This document shows, in pieces, positions 38,252 through 48,295 of a stretch of 64,000 nucleotides of DNA. Under the pieces are notes generated by a model. It saw nothing but the letters and a program-made list of their open reading frames with translations. It did not search any database and was not told the DNA's origin. The translations under genes and the position numbers were made by a program. The stretch is from assembly GCA_019693395.1 (NCBI GenBank), contig JAAMXP010000667.1:1523-65522 (forward strand). Reading direction: 5' to 3'. Source of the DNA: Ettlia oleoabundans (Eukaryota; Chlorophyta; Chlorophyceae; Chlamydomonadales). The first letter of the stretch is position 1. Each line of letters begins with the position of its first letter.

Positions 38252-38469
38252 TGCAGTTTTTGGAACACTTGCGGGGGCTAGATTTATTACCGGGTCACCA
38301 TTGTTTCACACTTCTTGGCAACAACATGGTAATCAGGAAGGCGATCAACCGCTTCAAATTTCTGTGGTGGGATGCAGCAATACACTGTGCTGTGCTTGTC
38401 GTACACATGACCATCTGGATTTTTGGGGGTGTTGAATGTCGGCTTGTAGCACAAAAACATTCACTCAAC

Positions 38470-40043
38470 ATGATCCACAGTTGCACTTGTGTAGTCACTA
38501 GCCTGGCCGGGTCGTCTCGGCCCCAGCCCCAGCGGCAGCCCAATTCCAGGAGAGAAAGAGGGCAGCAGCATCGGCAAATCCGAGCACAGCCACCAGGGAG
38601 TGTCGATTCCCCCAGCACAAGCGGCGGCAGCGGAGACTCATTCTTTGCCGCTGGGCGGGAGAGCACCGAGCGACAGCGCCTCTTCAACACCATCGCCCCT
38701 GTGTATGACCAGCTTAACGACCAGCTTAGCTTTGGCATGCACCGGGTCTGGAAGCGCATGGCTGTGAAGTGGAGCGGCGCGGTAACGGGCACCCGAGCGC
38801 TGGACGTGTGCTGCGGAAGCGGTGACCTTGCGTTTAGACTGGCAGAAGCAGTAGGTCCCAGTGGCAGTGTGGTGGGGCTTGACTTCTCAGCGAATATGCT
38901 GGCGGATGCAGCGCAGCGACAGCAGCAGCGACAGCAGACGCTAGGGCCGGCATACAACATGGAATGGGTGCAGGTGGGTGGTTTGGGAGGACTCAGCAGG
39001 GGTAGCATTTGTATTCGGTGGGCAGAACTTTGGTCTTGGGATGCCTATCCTCATTACTCTTCCTGCCTGCATGCATCATGCTGCAGCCCATGAGCCTTCA
39101 CTGCACTGCTTTCTGTACCTGCCATCCTATGTAGCCAGCTTCCCCGCATAGATCTGGCGTTACTCTGTGGGTTTTGCCCAGCAGGCTTTGTTTCCCACAA
39201 CACTTGTGTCCTGCAGGGTGATGCGCTGCAGTTGCCTTTTGAGGATAGCAGCTTTGACGCTGCCACCATGGGCTACGGGCTGCGCAATGTGGCTGACATC
39301 CCCAAAGCACTGCAAGCGAGTCTTCCTTTTTGCCAGCCAACTGCCTTCGCTGACTTGCAGTAGTCATCATAGTGGGGGAATGTGTCGACCATCTTGGCCA
39401 AACCTGCTGTAACACCAGAGACTGCACACTGACGACAGACCTGGGTGCATCGCCTGCCGGCCTGCCTGGCCTCCTGCTTGACTGCACTTTCATTCACTTC
39501 CACCTCCCGCAGGAACTGCAACGTGTGCTGCGCCCGGGCTGTTCCGTGGCTGTGCTTGATTTCAACAACGCTGCCGACAACCCGTTGGTGGATGCCACCC
39601 AGGCCTGGTTCTTAGAGCAGCTGGTGGTGCCTGCTGCGCGCTCATTGGGAGTGGCAGAAGAGTACGAGTGAGTCTGTTTCCGCTTATCTATTGGGCAGGG
39701 GTGCGGGGCTGAGGTGTGGTGGGCAATGCCAGTTCGATTTCGCCGTTACTTTCTGGTCGTTGATATGGATGGGTGCATGGAGTGGTTGTGTGCTGCGCTT
39801 GCGAAAGGATGCACTGCTGCATGGTTGTCTTGGCTGCTGTAGGTCAAGCCATGCTTGGTTCAAGCCATGTTTGACACAGCTCCTGCTGGCACCAACCCCC
39901 GCAGGTACCTGCGTCCCTCCATCCAGCGCTTCCCCAGCGGGCGGCAGCAGGAGGCCCTGGCGCGGCAGGCGGGGTTTGCCAGCGCGGTGCACTACCCAAT
40001 CGCCTTTGGGCTCATGGGATGCCTGGTGGCGACGAAAGCGTAG
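38470..40043 (+). CDS. MENG: 2-phytyl-1,4-naphthoquinone (demethylphylloquinone) methyltransferase, chloroplast
   Basis: SAM-dependent C-methylation in the last stage of phylloquinone (photosystem I quinone) synthesis. Four exons: 38470-38973, 39217-39315, 39513-39667 and 39905-40043, giving 298 residues. Residues 1 to about 60 are Ser/Arg/Gln-rich and lack conservation, as for a plastid transit peptide; an in-frame ATG at 38323 would lengthen it by 49 residues. Methyltransferase motifs: LFNTIAPVYDQLNDQLSFG, LDVCCGSGDLAFRLAEAVG (motif I), GLDFSANML, MGYGLRNVADIPKALQ, ELQRVLRPGC, LGVAEEYEYLRPSI and GLMGCLVATKA. WSGA, the LGVAEEY-YL-SI segment and the GLMG-LVAT end are MENG-like rather than COQ5-like. 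Intron 2 has a GC donor at 39316-39317. Confidence 0.93.
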
Positions 40044-41691
40044 TAGGGATGACAGTTGTGGCCTGGCCAAATGGTGGGAAAGATGCAAGAGACTGGAGTG
40101 CTGCTGCTGCATGCCTTTTGAGTAGTCGTAAGGCGTAATGCAGACACATTTATTGGCCAGCAATGCAGTGTATAAATGTGAAACATCTACTTGACTAGTT
40201 ATCAAAAATGCACTAGTGATCGGGCCAGGAGGATCGATGCTGAACAGCAACAATCTGGCAGGCAGACAGCCAAACCAAGAGTGCATGTGGTGCCTTGCGT
40301 GCCGCATTCTGCAGTTACTGCTGCTGCACTTTACTGATAACCGCTTACAGTGCGGTTTTCTCTGGATCCAGTGATCATGCGTTGCGGGCGTGGTGCCGGC
40401 AGCCTAGCCAAAAGCAACCAACAATCTCAGCAAGTACAGCACAAGATGCTCAGCAAGCCAGCCCGACTCCCACCACCAGCACCTGCCACAGGTTTAAGAT
40501 GGCGCCGCCCTCAAAGGTGGCAGTTGGGTGGCCCACCCCTTGCTGATCGCTGATCAGAAAGGATTGCGCCAAGTTCAATCGGGGGATGCTGCTCAACCAG
40601 GTGCAGCAGTGCGAAGGGGCAGGCTGGCAGAGCGAAGATGAGAAGGCGGGGGAGCAAGTGCGGGCTGTAGACCAGGGGCCTCAGGGCACTCTTATAGAGT
40701 GTTGATATGAATCCATGGACCACAAACATAATAAATACAGAAACCCATGGCGTGCTGTGCCTGACCGGCCTGCTTCGACCCGCTCTGTTTGAGCCCTGAG
40801 TGAGCCAGCTGGGTTCTTGCATGGGGCGCAGGGTCGCTTTAATGAAGTTGCGTTGTGTTGAGTTGACAGGCAGGACCGGTGTGGACATGGGGGATAAATT
40901 TCTAGAAACAGAGGCAGCATCAACACACCGACATGTCAGCACTGCCTAATTTTTGGTGCGGTATGGCCGGCTGTGTTGCAGCAAGTAACAGGAATTCTGA
41001 CATTCCAAGCCTGGCTCAAAGCGGTTTGACTGCAAACTGCGAGCATGGTAAAGCTGTTACAGTGGAGTACTGCAGCAATACATAAGTCCAATAAGGCTCA
41101 GCAGTTGGCAGACAAGGTTGGCCCCAAGGGGCATCTCTTTCTCCTCCCCACGCTTCGGCCACCGCCGCCAGAGCACCGCCAGCATGGCACTCCCCCATTG
41201 CACCCCAATTCAAAGCATTCAACAGGTAGATAGCGGCAGGATTGTGGGCACCGTGGCCGCGGTGGGTAACCGTCCATCCTGCTGCCATCCCCTTGTTCCC
41301 TGTGTGAATTGCAAATCCACAGTGGAGATGAGGGTAACCAGGGGGGTTGATTCACCATCTTTGACACTGAACTGAAGATATATAATGCGCTGTTGCTGCA
41401 AACACTGCCGTCCTTATGCTGCTAGCCGTCCCACTCGCAGCGCAAGCGCAACCTAATCAGGTAACATGCAGTATATGGGTTTGCGGCCCAGAGCATCTTT
41501 GCTTCACTGTCACTTGTTTGCGTCCTTCACCGGTTGCGCCAATGCCACCAATATTTATTACAAGAAGTTGAGGTTGTGGATGTGTACAACAATCGGAGGG
41601 GAAACAGCTGGGAAGAGTGTGTAACAGAGGAACAGCAGCAAGGAGCACTAAGCAGAGCTAGCAGCAGGCGTAGCAGGACCAGACATGCGGT
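40044..41691. other. Long convergent intergenic region, no confident gene
   Basis: About 1650 bases between the MENG and LIP1 stops, the longest gene-poor stretch here. The best open frame (40942-40511, minus) has a hydrophobic patch but no ATG context, splice pattern or family resemblance. An open frame at 41045-41233 (plus) is equally weak. TTACA at 41558-41562 fits LIP1 polyadenylation. Base composition is lower in GC than the flanking exons. I see no RNA gene or terminal repeats. Confidence 0.5.
41558..41562 (-). terminator. Poly(A) signal TGTAA for lipoyl synthase
   Basis: The minus strand reads TGTAA 130 bases past the LIP1 stop. Confidence 0.5.
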
Positions 41692-42732
41692 TTATGTTGC
41701 GGCACCCGCCGCTGCTGCCGCTGCTTCCTGCTGCTGCGCCTGCTGCTGCCGCCTAATCATGTTCTTGAGGTACAACTCGCCGGCGCGGTAGCTGCTGCGC
41801 ACCAGCGGCCCGCTGGCGGCGTACAGGAAGCCCAAGTCCTCCGCAATCTGCAGGTGCAACAGCCATTACCAACAAGTCGAGATAGCGTGGGCAGGCATCA
41901 AGCATGATAAGGGCGGATGAACGCAGAAGACTGCAAAACTGGTGCAAGCTGTGGTACTGGTTATGCCTCCCAAACGGCCAAACAGCAAATTCCCAGATCC
42001 TTGCCCAGTCTGCTGCTGTTGCTTCACTGCCCACCCTCAACCCCAACCACACCCACCTTTTGGTAAGCCTGGAAAGCCTCGGGTGTCACGTACTCAGCCA
42101 CCGCCATGTGGCGCTTTGTGGGGCGCATGTACTGCCCCAGGGTCACAACATCCACACCGTGATCCCTGCACACGTTCAATAAGTACGGCAGCACGCAAAC
42201 ATGGGTGTGTACCAATAGCCAGGAATGCATGATGGCAAGCACAAGCAACAAGACATGTGCACACTCGAGGTCGTGACTTCTGGCAAAGAACTTCTTCCAT
42301 GGGGTACTGCCAGCACTACTACGTTACCTGAGTGTCTTGAGGGTTGCCACCACCTCGTCAGGCGTCTCCCCGCAGCCCAGCATGATAGAGGTCTTGGTCA
42401 CTCGGGCCCCAGCTTCCTTGGCAGCTGCCAGCACACCCAGGCTCTGAGACCAGCCTGCCCGCCGATCTCGCACCACCCCCTGCAGCCGCTCTACCGTCTC
42501 CACATTGTGGGCAAATACATCCAGCCCGCTGCGAGCCACCAGCTCCGCGCACTCATGCCGCCCCTGCAAGGCGACCAGGGGAATGTGGGAGGGTGAGCTG
42601 GCAGGTAAACAAACAAAGCAGCCAGCAGGTCATGGGTGCACGTCCTGCCAAACTGACCTGGCAGGGCGACAACCATCCATGGTGGTGTACCCACTTACCT
42701 AACCAAAGCAGCTGAGCCAGGAACACACATTT

Positions 42733-42824
<92 letters not shown>

Positions 42825-44082
42825 NNNNNNNNNNNNNNNNNNNNNNNNNNNNNNNNNNNNNNNNNNNNNNNNNNNNNNNNNNNNNNNNNNNNGAAGGAAG
42901 AAAAAGAGCACTGTCAGAGCTCAGTCACCTGGCACCCCAGCAAGCTGCCCCCACCTGGAAGTCGGGCACCAGCGCTTCAACCAGCAGCCGCCCCTGCGTC
43001 TGCTCCTTGAGATGCCGGATGGTGGCTGCTATGTGTGCGGCCCCAAAGTCGGGCAGGTCGTCTCTATCCACTGATGTCAGCACCACATAGTCTATGCCCC
43101 AGGCTGCAACCGCCTGATGATAGGAGCAGGGAAAGGAAACTTCTAGGTATGTGCAGGGTGCGCTCAGACCCTCGGCACAGCTGTTTTGGGGCACGGTGGA
43201 TTTGGCAATTTGGGAAGGTAGCAGTGCCATGCTTGGTGTATGCACAGCTGGCTACTATTTCTCGAAGCACTCCATGAACGGCCAGGCAGAATGAATCATT
43301 AATAGAGTCCCTCAAATACAGACCCCATCACTGCATAAATCTGTACCCCCTTGAGATTCCAGCCCCACTGACCTTGGCCGTGTTTTCGGGCTCGTTGGAG
43401 TCGAGCGGCGGCGGCGCGCGCGACGTCTTCACCGCGCAGAAGCGGCAGCCGCGGGTGCAGGTGTCCCCCATGAGCATGATGGTGGCGGTGGCAGCATGCC
43501 CCTCTCCACCCTTCCAGCACTCTCCTATATTGGGACACCGTGCCTCCTCGCAGACGGTGGCTAGTTTCAGCTCTCGCAGCTTAGACTTGATTCCAGTGTA
43601 GGCCTCGCCGCCAGGCAGCTCGCGCTTCAGCCAGTCGGGCTTGCGTGCTTTGTCCTGCAGAGAGAGATGAAAAGCAGAAAGCAAGCATGGTAGCAATAAA
43701 GAATCAACTCCAAGGCAAGAGCAACGGTTGCTGCACTGCCGGTTTTGCCCGGTTTGCACCTTTGGCCTGGGAGCATGCACCGAGTAGCCATCGAGGTCTG
43801 AGCCATTGATGAAGTCCCCCAGGTCTGGACCTGCATAACACCAGGGTGCTGGCAAGCTGTTGAGAGCGGGCAAAGCAAACAGCAGCAAGGAGTGCTCCGC
43901 CGCCTCCCTACCGCAGACTTGCCAGCCCCACCTGCCGCCAGCCGCTGCCTGAGAGCACCGATCGCAGCCTGCACTCCTTGTTCCTGTGTGGCTGGTAACA
44001 GCGCCTGAGCAGGCTCAGCTGCGGCGCTGTAGGAGCGGCACAGCAGGCCCAGGTTCTGGGCTAGCCGCCCTGTGCGCTGCAT
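41692..44082 (-). CDS. LIP1: Lipoyl synthase, mitochondrial (radical SAM)
   Basis: Inserts two sulfurs into octanoyl-lysine of lipoate-dependent enzymes. Exons (approximate): 44082-43935, 43830-43764, 43655-43376, 43114-42956, 42565-42326, 42166-42059 and 41847-41692. The auxiliary cluster cysteines are in [12 protein letters not shown], and the radical-SAM cysteines are in [13 protein letters not shown]. Further conserved blocks are [44 protein letters not shown] and [28 protein letters not shown] near the C-terminus provides the serine ligand. The start [20 protein letters not shown] is basic and Ser-rich, like a mitochondrial presequence, which favours LIP1 over the plastid LIP1p. The tail is a Gln/Ala run. 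The intron between LVPDFQ and GRHECAELV contains the microsatellite and N gap; the protein is continuous across it, so no exon is lost. Confidence 0.95.
42735..42824. repeat. Tetranucleotide microsatellite (CAAT)n, about 22 units, cut by the gap
   Basis: Perfect CAAT repeats run for 90 bases up to the first N. The array sits in LIP1 intron 4 and its true length is unknown. Confidence 0.97.
42825..42892. other. Assembly gap, 68 N
   Basis: Unsequenced bases directly after the CAAT array. The right flank starts GAAGGAAG and is not CAAT, so the array ends inside the gap. Confidence 1.
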
Positions 44083-44363
44083 TATTTACAAGTATGACAG
44101 TCAAGCACAGATACACAGGAGACATTGGAGGGTCGAGTTGATGGGAGGCTTGCCTCTGCACAGCAGGCTCGCAGCACGTTCACATTTGGCATGCTAGCAG
44201 GAACCCTGCATGCATTTGAATTGGTCCGACGAGCATCCCCTTTAGCTACACACAGCGGGGCGGCCTGCATCGCTGCATGCGGCTTGCTGAACGCTCGCCG
44301 CTCAATCACTCCCGGTGTTTGACGTCCTCATTTTCGACTTATTGACAAGGAAAACATACAGCC
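44083..44363. promoter_or_regulatory. Bidirectional promoter, LIP1 and UTP6
   Basis: 281 bases separate the two start codons on opposite strands. Both 5' UTRs and both promoters must fit here. No named motif was identified. Confidence 0.55.
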
Positions 44364-47300
44364 ATGGCGGACACGGTTAGGTGCGCAACTGCAGCAGCAG
44401 TAACCAATTATCACCGACCGCGGCGGTGGGGCGGCAATGTGTGCTGCACAAGTTCAGCTAACCTGCTACCTCCTCAGCCTCGTATTAGGCAGCTCATATT
44501 TTTATCTACGGTTCCTCTTTCAGATATCTGTTGGAGGAGATGGTGCCGGAGCTGGAGGCTTTAGAGCAGCGGGGCTACTTCTCACGGGCAGAAATCCGCG
44601 CCATTGTGCAGCGCCGGCAGAATTTTGAGTATGCTCTCAAGCGTATGGCTGCCGTTAAAGAAGACTACTTGAGGTGCGATGGTGGATGTTGATTGAGAGG
44701 ATATAGTAGCAATGAACATCAAGGCATCGACGGGACTGGTGGCAGTTGCTCAAGGGGGCGCACCCCCGGCGTACTCCTTGCCATTGCACAGTGTAGGTGT
44801 GCAGTGAGAAAGGCCAGCACTATGCCTCGCCACTTTGGGGCCCACTTTCCTATCAGATGCCCCACCATATATTTCATACATGGGGTGCATTGTCAAGCTG
44901 AGTACCCCGTCTTTGACCCGCTGCCCGCCTCTCCACCACACGCGGCAGGTACATTGCATACGAGAGCCAGCTGGACGAGCTGCGGGAGGCGCGCCGCTCT
45001 TCACGCGCCATCAGTGGCAAGCGCGGCCTGGCTGAGTGGTGCATCACGCGCCGCATCCACTTCGTTTACGAGCGAGCCACACGCAAATTCAGGTGTGGTC
45101 CATTTTTACGTCTTCTCGGGGATAGGTGCAGGTGCTGATGTTGGACCTGTTTGGCCGATGTGGAATCCGTCCTTGAACTTGTGAGGCAGACGATGTTGCA
45201 AAACAGCCCTCACCTGCTGCATCCTCTTGAAGGGGGTAGTAGGAATTTCGGTTACCTGTTCTGGCGTCACTGTGACGTACGGCTGCCAGCTCACAACCCC
45301 TCTTGTGTGCAAACGTCCAAGCAAATTCCTGTCCCTCACTGCCACCCCTCAGTCACTATCCTTCCATCTGCATTGCAGGGGCGACCTGGACCTGTGGTCC
45401 CGCTGGCTGCGCTTCTGCGCCACCAGCCGCAGCTCTCGACAGATGTCGCGTGTGCTGACAAAGGCGCTGCAGCTGCACAGCCACAGCGCCGCTTTGTGGG
45501 CGTATGCCGCCGCCTGGGAGCTTGAACACAACCTCAACGCCACAGCTGCGCGCGCCCTCATGCAACGCGGTCTGCGTGTGTGCGGCCACGTGCCCGGGCT
45601 GTGGCACGAGTACTTCAGGATGGAGCTCCTTTATGCGCTGAGGCTGAGGGAGCGGCGACGCGTGCTGGGAATCATGGATGACGAACACATGCAGGCGGGA
45701 GACGCAGGTGGGGTTGGTTGTTGGAGCCAGTAGCAGGCAGCAGGAGCAGGGTTGGGGGGGTGTGGGTGTAAGCACAAGGTTCAGACAGAAGGCAGATGGG
45801 TCAGACTGGAGTTGAGCTCAGGTATTCAGGTGTTGCTGTCTTGCACCTGGTTGGCAGCAGGAGCTAGGAGCTGGCTACCAGTTGGCAGGGTTGGCTGCAT
45901 GTGTGGATGAGCTTTGCTGCATGGATGGCATAGGTGGGGTTGATTGCATTGGTGGAGTTACAGTCATGTACATCTCGCCAGCTGGCTGCCTTCCTATAGC
46001 ACGCATGCGCAAACTGCCTCACCAAACGTCCTCCGCTCACATGTTTGGCGCCGCAGAGGCGGGGGTTGCAGAAGACGCGCCAGAGGAGGAGGGTGCCACC
46101 ACCGATGAGTCGGCGGCAGCGGTTGCAGCTGTGCTCAACGGCGCGGTGGCTGGTGTGGTGTACAAGAGCGCCATTGCTGCCTTCCCCGACTCGCTGCCTT
46201 TTAGGGCAAAGTTTTTGGAGCTGCTGCGCCCATACGACTTTCCTGGCAGGGCTGCGCTAGAGGTGAGTGCGTGTGTGCGGGGAGTTGAGCCCCTACCCGG
46301 GGTCTGGAGAATGTGGCGCAGTTGCCTTGACTCTGACACAGAGGGACATTGAGATTGTTCTCGCCGTCTCCGACTTACACAGCACTACCATGCCTGCCAT
46401 GTTGCTTTCCCAGTGCAGTGACAGACTGCTGGCCCCGCCTCACGCTCTTCTTTGCTGCTCTGCACGCTGTGCCTGCTGTGCAGGAGGCGGTGTATGCCAG
46501 CGTGGCTTGCGATTTTGGCGGCAGTCCCCTGGCCTGGGACCTGCGCGCGCGGCGGCACGTCATGGCACTGGCCCCTGGGGCACCACCCGCCGCACGTCGT
46601 GCTGCCATTGAGGCAGCAGTGGGTGTTTTTGAGGAGGGGCTAAGGGAGGCACCCAGCTCCGAGATGGCGGCGCTGCTGCTGGCCTTCCTGCAGCAGCAGG
46701 TGCGGGAACTGCAGGCAGAAATTGAAAGCGTCGATGGCGAGGCAGGTAGCAGCTCGCAGCAGCAGCGGGCAGCAGAGGCGACAGCTGTGGTGGAGTGGGT
46801 GCGGCAGCGTGCACAGCGTGCATATGACGAGGCGGGTGCAGCAAGGCTGCTCACAGAGGCACTGCGCCTGGAGAACATTGCCTTCTTGCTGCACCACGGC
46901 GAGGTGGACGCAGCGCTGATGGCTGCGCGGCAGGCTGTGCAGTCGCTGCCGCAGTCGGCGGCACTCTGGCAGCAGCTGCTGGTGCTGGAGGCAGTGGGGG
47001 CGGCAGAGCAGTTGGCAGGTGGCGGTAGCAAAACCGGCCAGCACCAGGGGCAGCAGGGTGGCAACGGCTTGAATCATCACAGCAGCAGTGGCAGGAGTAG
47101 CAGTGATGATGAGGAGGAGGATGGGGTTGTGATCCTGCGGCCAGCGATGGCGGTGCCTGGCACCGCAGCTGCAGTCATGCGGCACAGCAGGGCGCCAGCT
47201 CAGCGTCGGCTGGAGGACTGTGCACTGCAGGCGGTGCAGGCTGTTGATGCAGGCCACGCTGTGCCGCTGTGGCTGACGGCAGTTAGCGTGCTGTGCAGCT

Positions 47301-48000
47301 GCTGCTGCTCGCTGCACGGCCTCAGCCAGCAGTTGCTTGAGGTGGCGATGCGTCAGCCTAAGGGCCCCGTGGAGGTGAGGCAGCAGAAGAGATGAGGAAC
47401 AGCCGCTGGCTGGGTGAAATATGTCGAGCAACTCCTGCTTGTCAAAAGCACTCAGGAGGACGCTGCTCTGTCACCATGCTGAGTTTCTGAAGCTCACTAA
47501 CTTTGCCGCCTGTTTTGCGGCACCTGCAGGGTGGCTTGGGGGCAGTGGCTGCGGCGCTGCTCAACACGCTGTGCCAGGCAGGCGGCATTGATGCGGCGCG
47601 CAGCCTGTACCGTGCCCTGCTGCCCCTGCCGCCACTCGGGGGAGACTTCTTCCGCTGCTTGCTTCAGCTGGAGATGGAACAAGAGGCGGCAGAGAAGACT
47701 GCCGCTGCCCCTACTACCAGCGCAGCAGGCGCCCACCACGAACGCAGCAGCGCTGGCGCTCGCAACGGCGCCGCTCTGCCTGCCAGCCGGCTGCGGGATT
47801 TTTTTGAAGCTGCAACTGACGCCTATGGCGCTGAGGATGTGCAGCTCTGGCTGCTGTACTGCGAGTGGCAGGCCAGCCGCGGCACGGCGGGTGATGCAGC
47901 GGGGGTGTACTGGAGGGCATGCAAGGCACTGAGGCAGCCAGAGGCTTTTAAGGCCGCCCACCTGCTGCGCTTCAAGCTGGGGCCTGGCAAAGTGGCGTGA
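44364..48000 (+). CDS. UTP6: U3 snoRNP-associated protein UTP6 (HAT-repeat)
   Basis: Small-subunit processome component needed for early 18S pre-rRNA cleavage; nucleolar. Seven exons: 44364-44380, 44524-44673, 44949-45092, 45379-45707, 46057-46262, 46484-47374 and 47530-48000, giving 735 residues. The N-terminus is diagnostic: MADTVRYLLEEMVPELEALE, then GYFSRAEIRAIVQRRQNFEY, then DYLRYIAYESQLDELR. HAT repeats follow (DLDLWSRWLRFCATSRS, SAALWAYAAAWELEHNLNAT, GLWHEYFRMELLYALRLRER). Low-complexity stretches near residues 255-275 and a Ser/Asp/Glu tract in exon 6 (SSGRSSSDDEEEDG) are insertions relative to yeast Utp6 (440 aa) and human UTP6 (597 aa). More HAT-like helices are at the C-end (VQLWLLYCEWQASRG). 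All donors are GT. Confidence 0.92.
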
Positions 48001-48161
48001 GGCTGTCCTGTGGCGTGCTGTAGCCCCAGCTAGCAGCACCTCGCAGGTAGTATTGGGTCCCTTGCTAGAAATATAAGGTCGCCGCTTTATGCCTTGCTCT
48101 CTCAATGCAACGTGCTTCAAATGAAAGAGGTGGGACCTGCCTGTCAGAGCAAAGCACTGTG

Positions 48162-48166
48162 TTACA
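48162..48166 (-). terminator. Poly(A) signal TGTAA for the SRRM1-like gene
   Basis: The minus strand reads TGTAA about 130 bases past the stop at 48296. It lies between two convergent 3' ends. Confidence 0.45.
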
Positions 48167-48295
48167 GGACAGCATGCCCGGCAAACTGAGAAGACACTAG
48201 GAATGCGCGCGATGGCAACAGCTTGTTTGCTGAGGTGACGACCCAGAAAACTCTTCAGTATGATATCGAATTCGGGTTGCTTGCCCGCTTACCCA

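Noticed and set aside
38470..40043. COQ5 (mitochondrial ubiquinone methyltransferase) as identity of the UbiE-family gene
   Set aside because: The segments WSGA, LGVAEEYEYL and GLMGCLVAT match plastid MENG rather than COQ5.
40511..40942. Minus-strand 143-codon frame with a hydrophobic stretch
   Set aside because: No ATG in a good context, no splice structure, no recognisable homology; composition resembles intergenic DNA.
42825..42892. Chance that a LIP1 exon is missing in the N gap
   Set aside because: The residues either side (LVPDFQ and GRHECAELV) are contiguous in known lipoyl synthases.
46375..47431. Minus-strand frames inside UTP6 exon 6
   Set aside because: The plus strand has consistent splice phases and HAT-repeat sequence; the antisense frames are low complexity.
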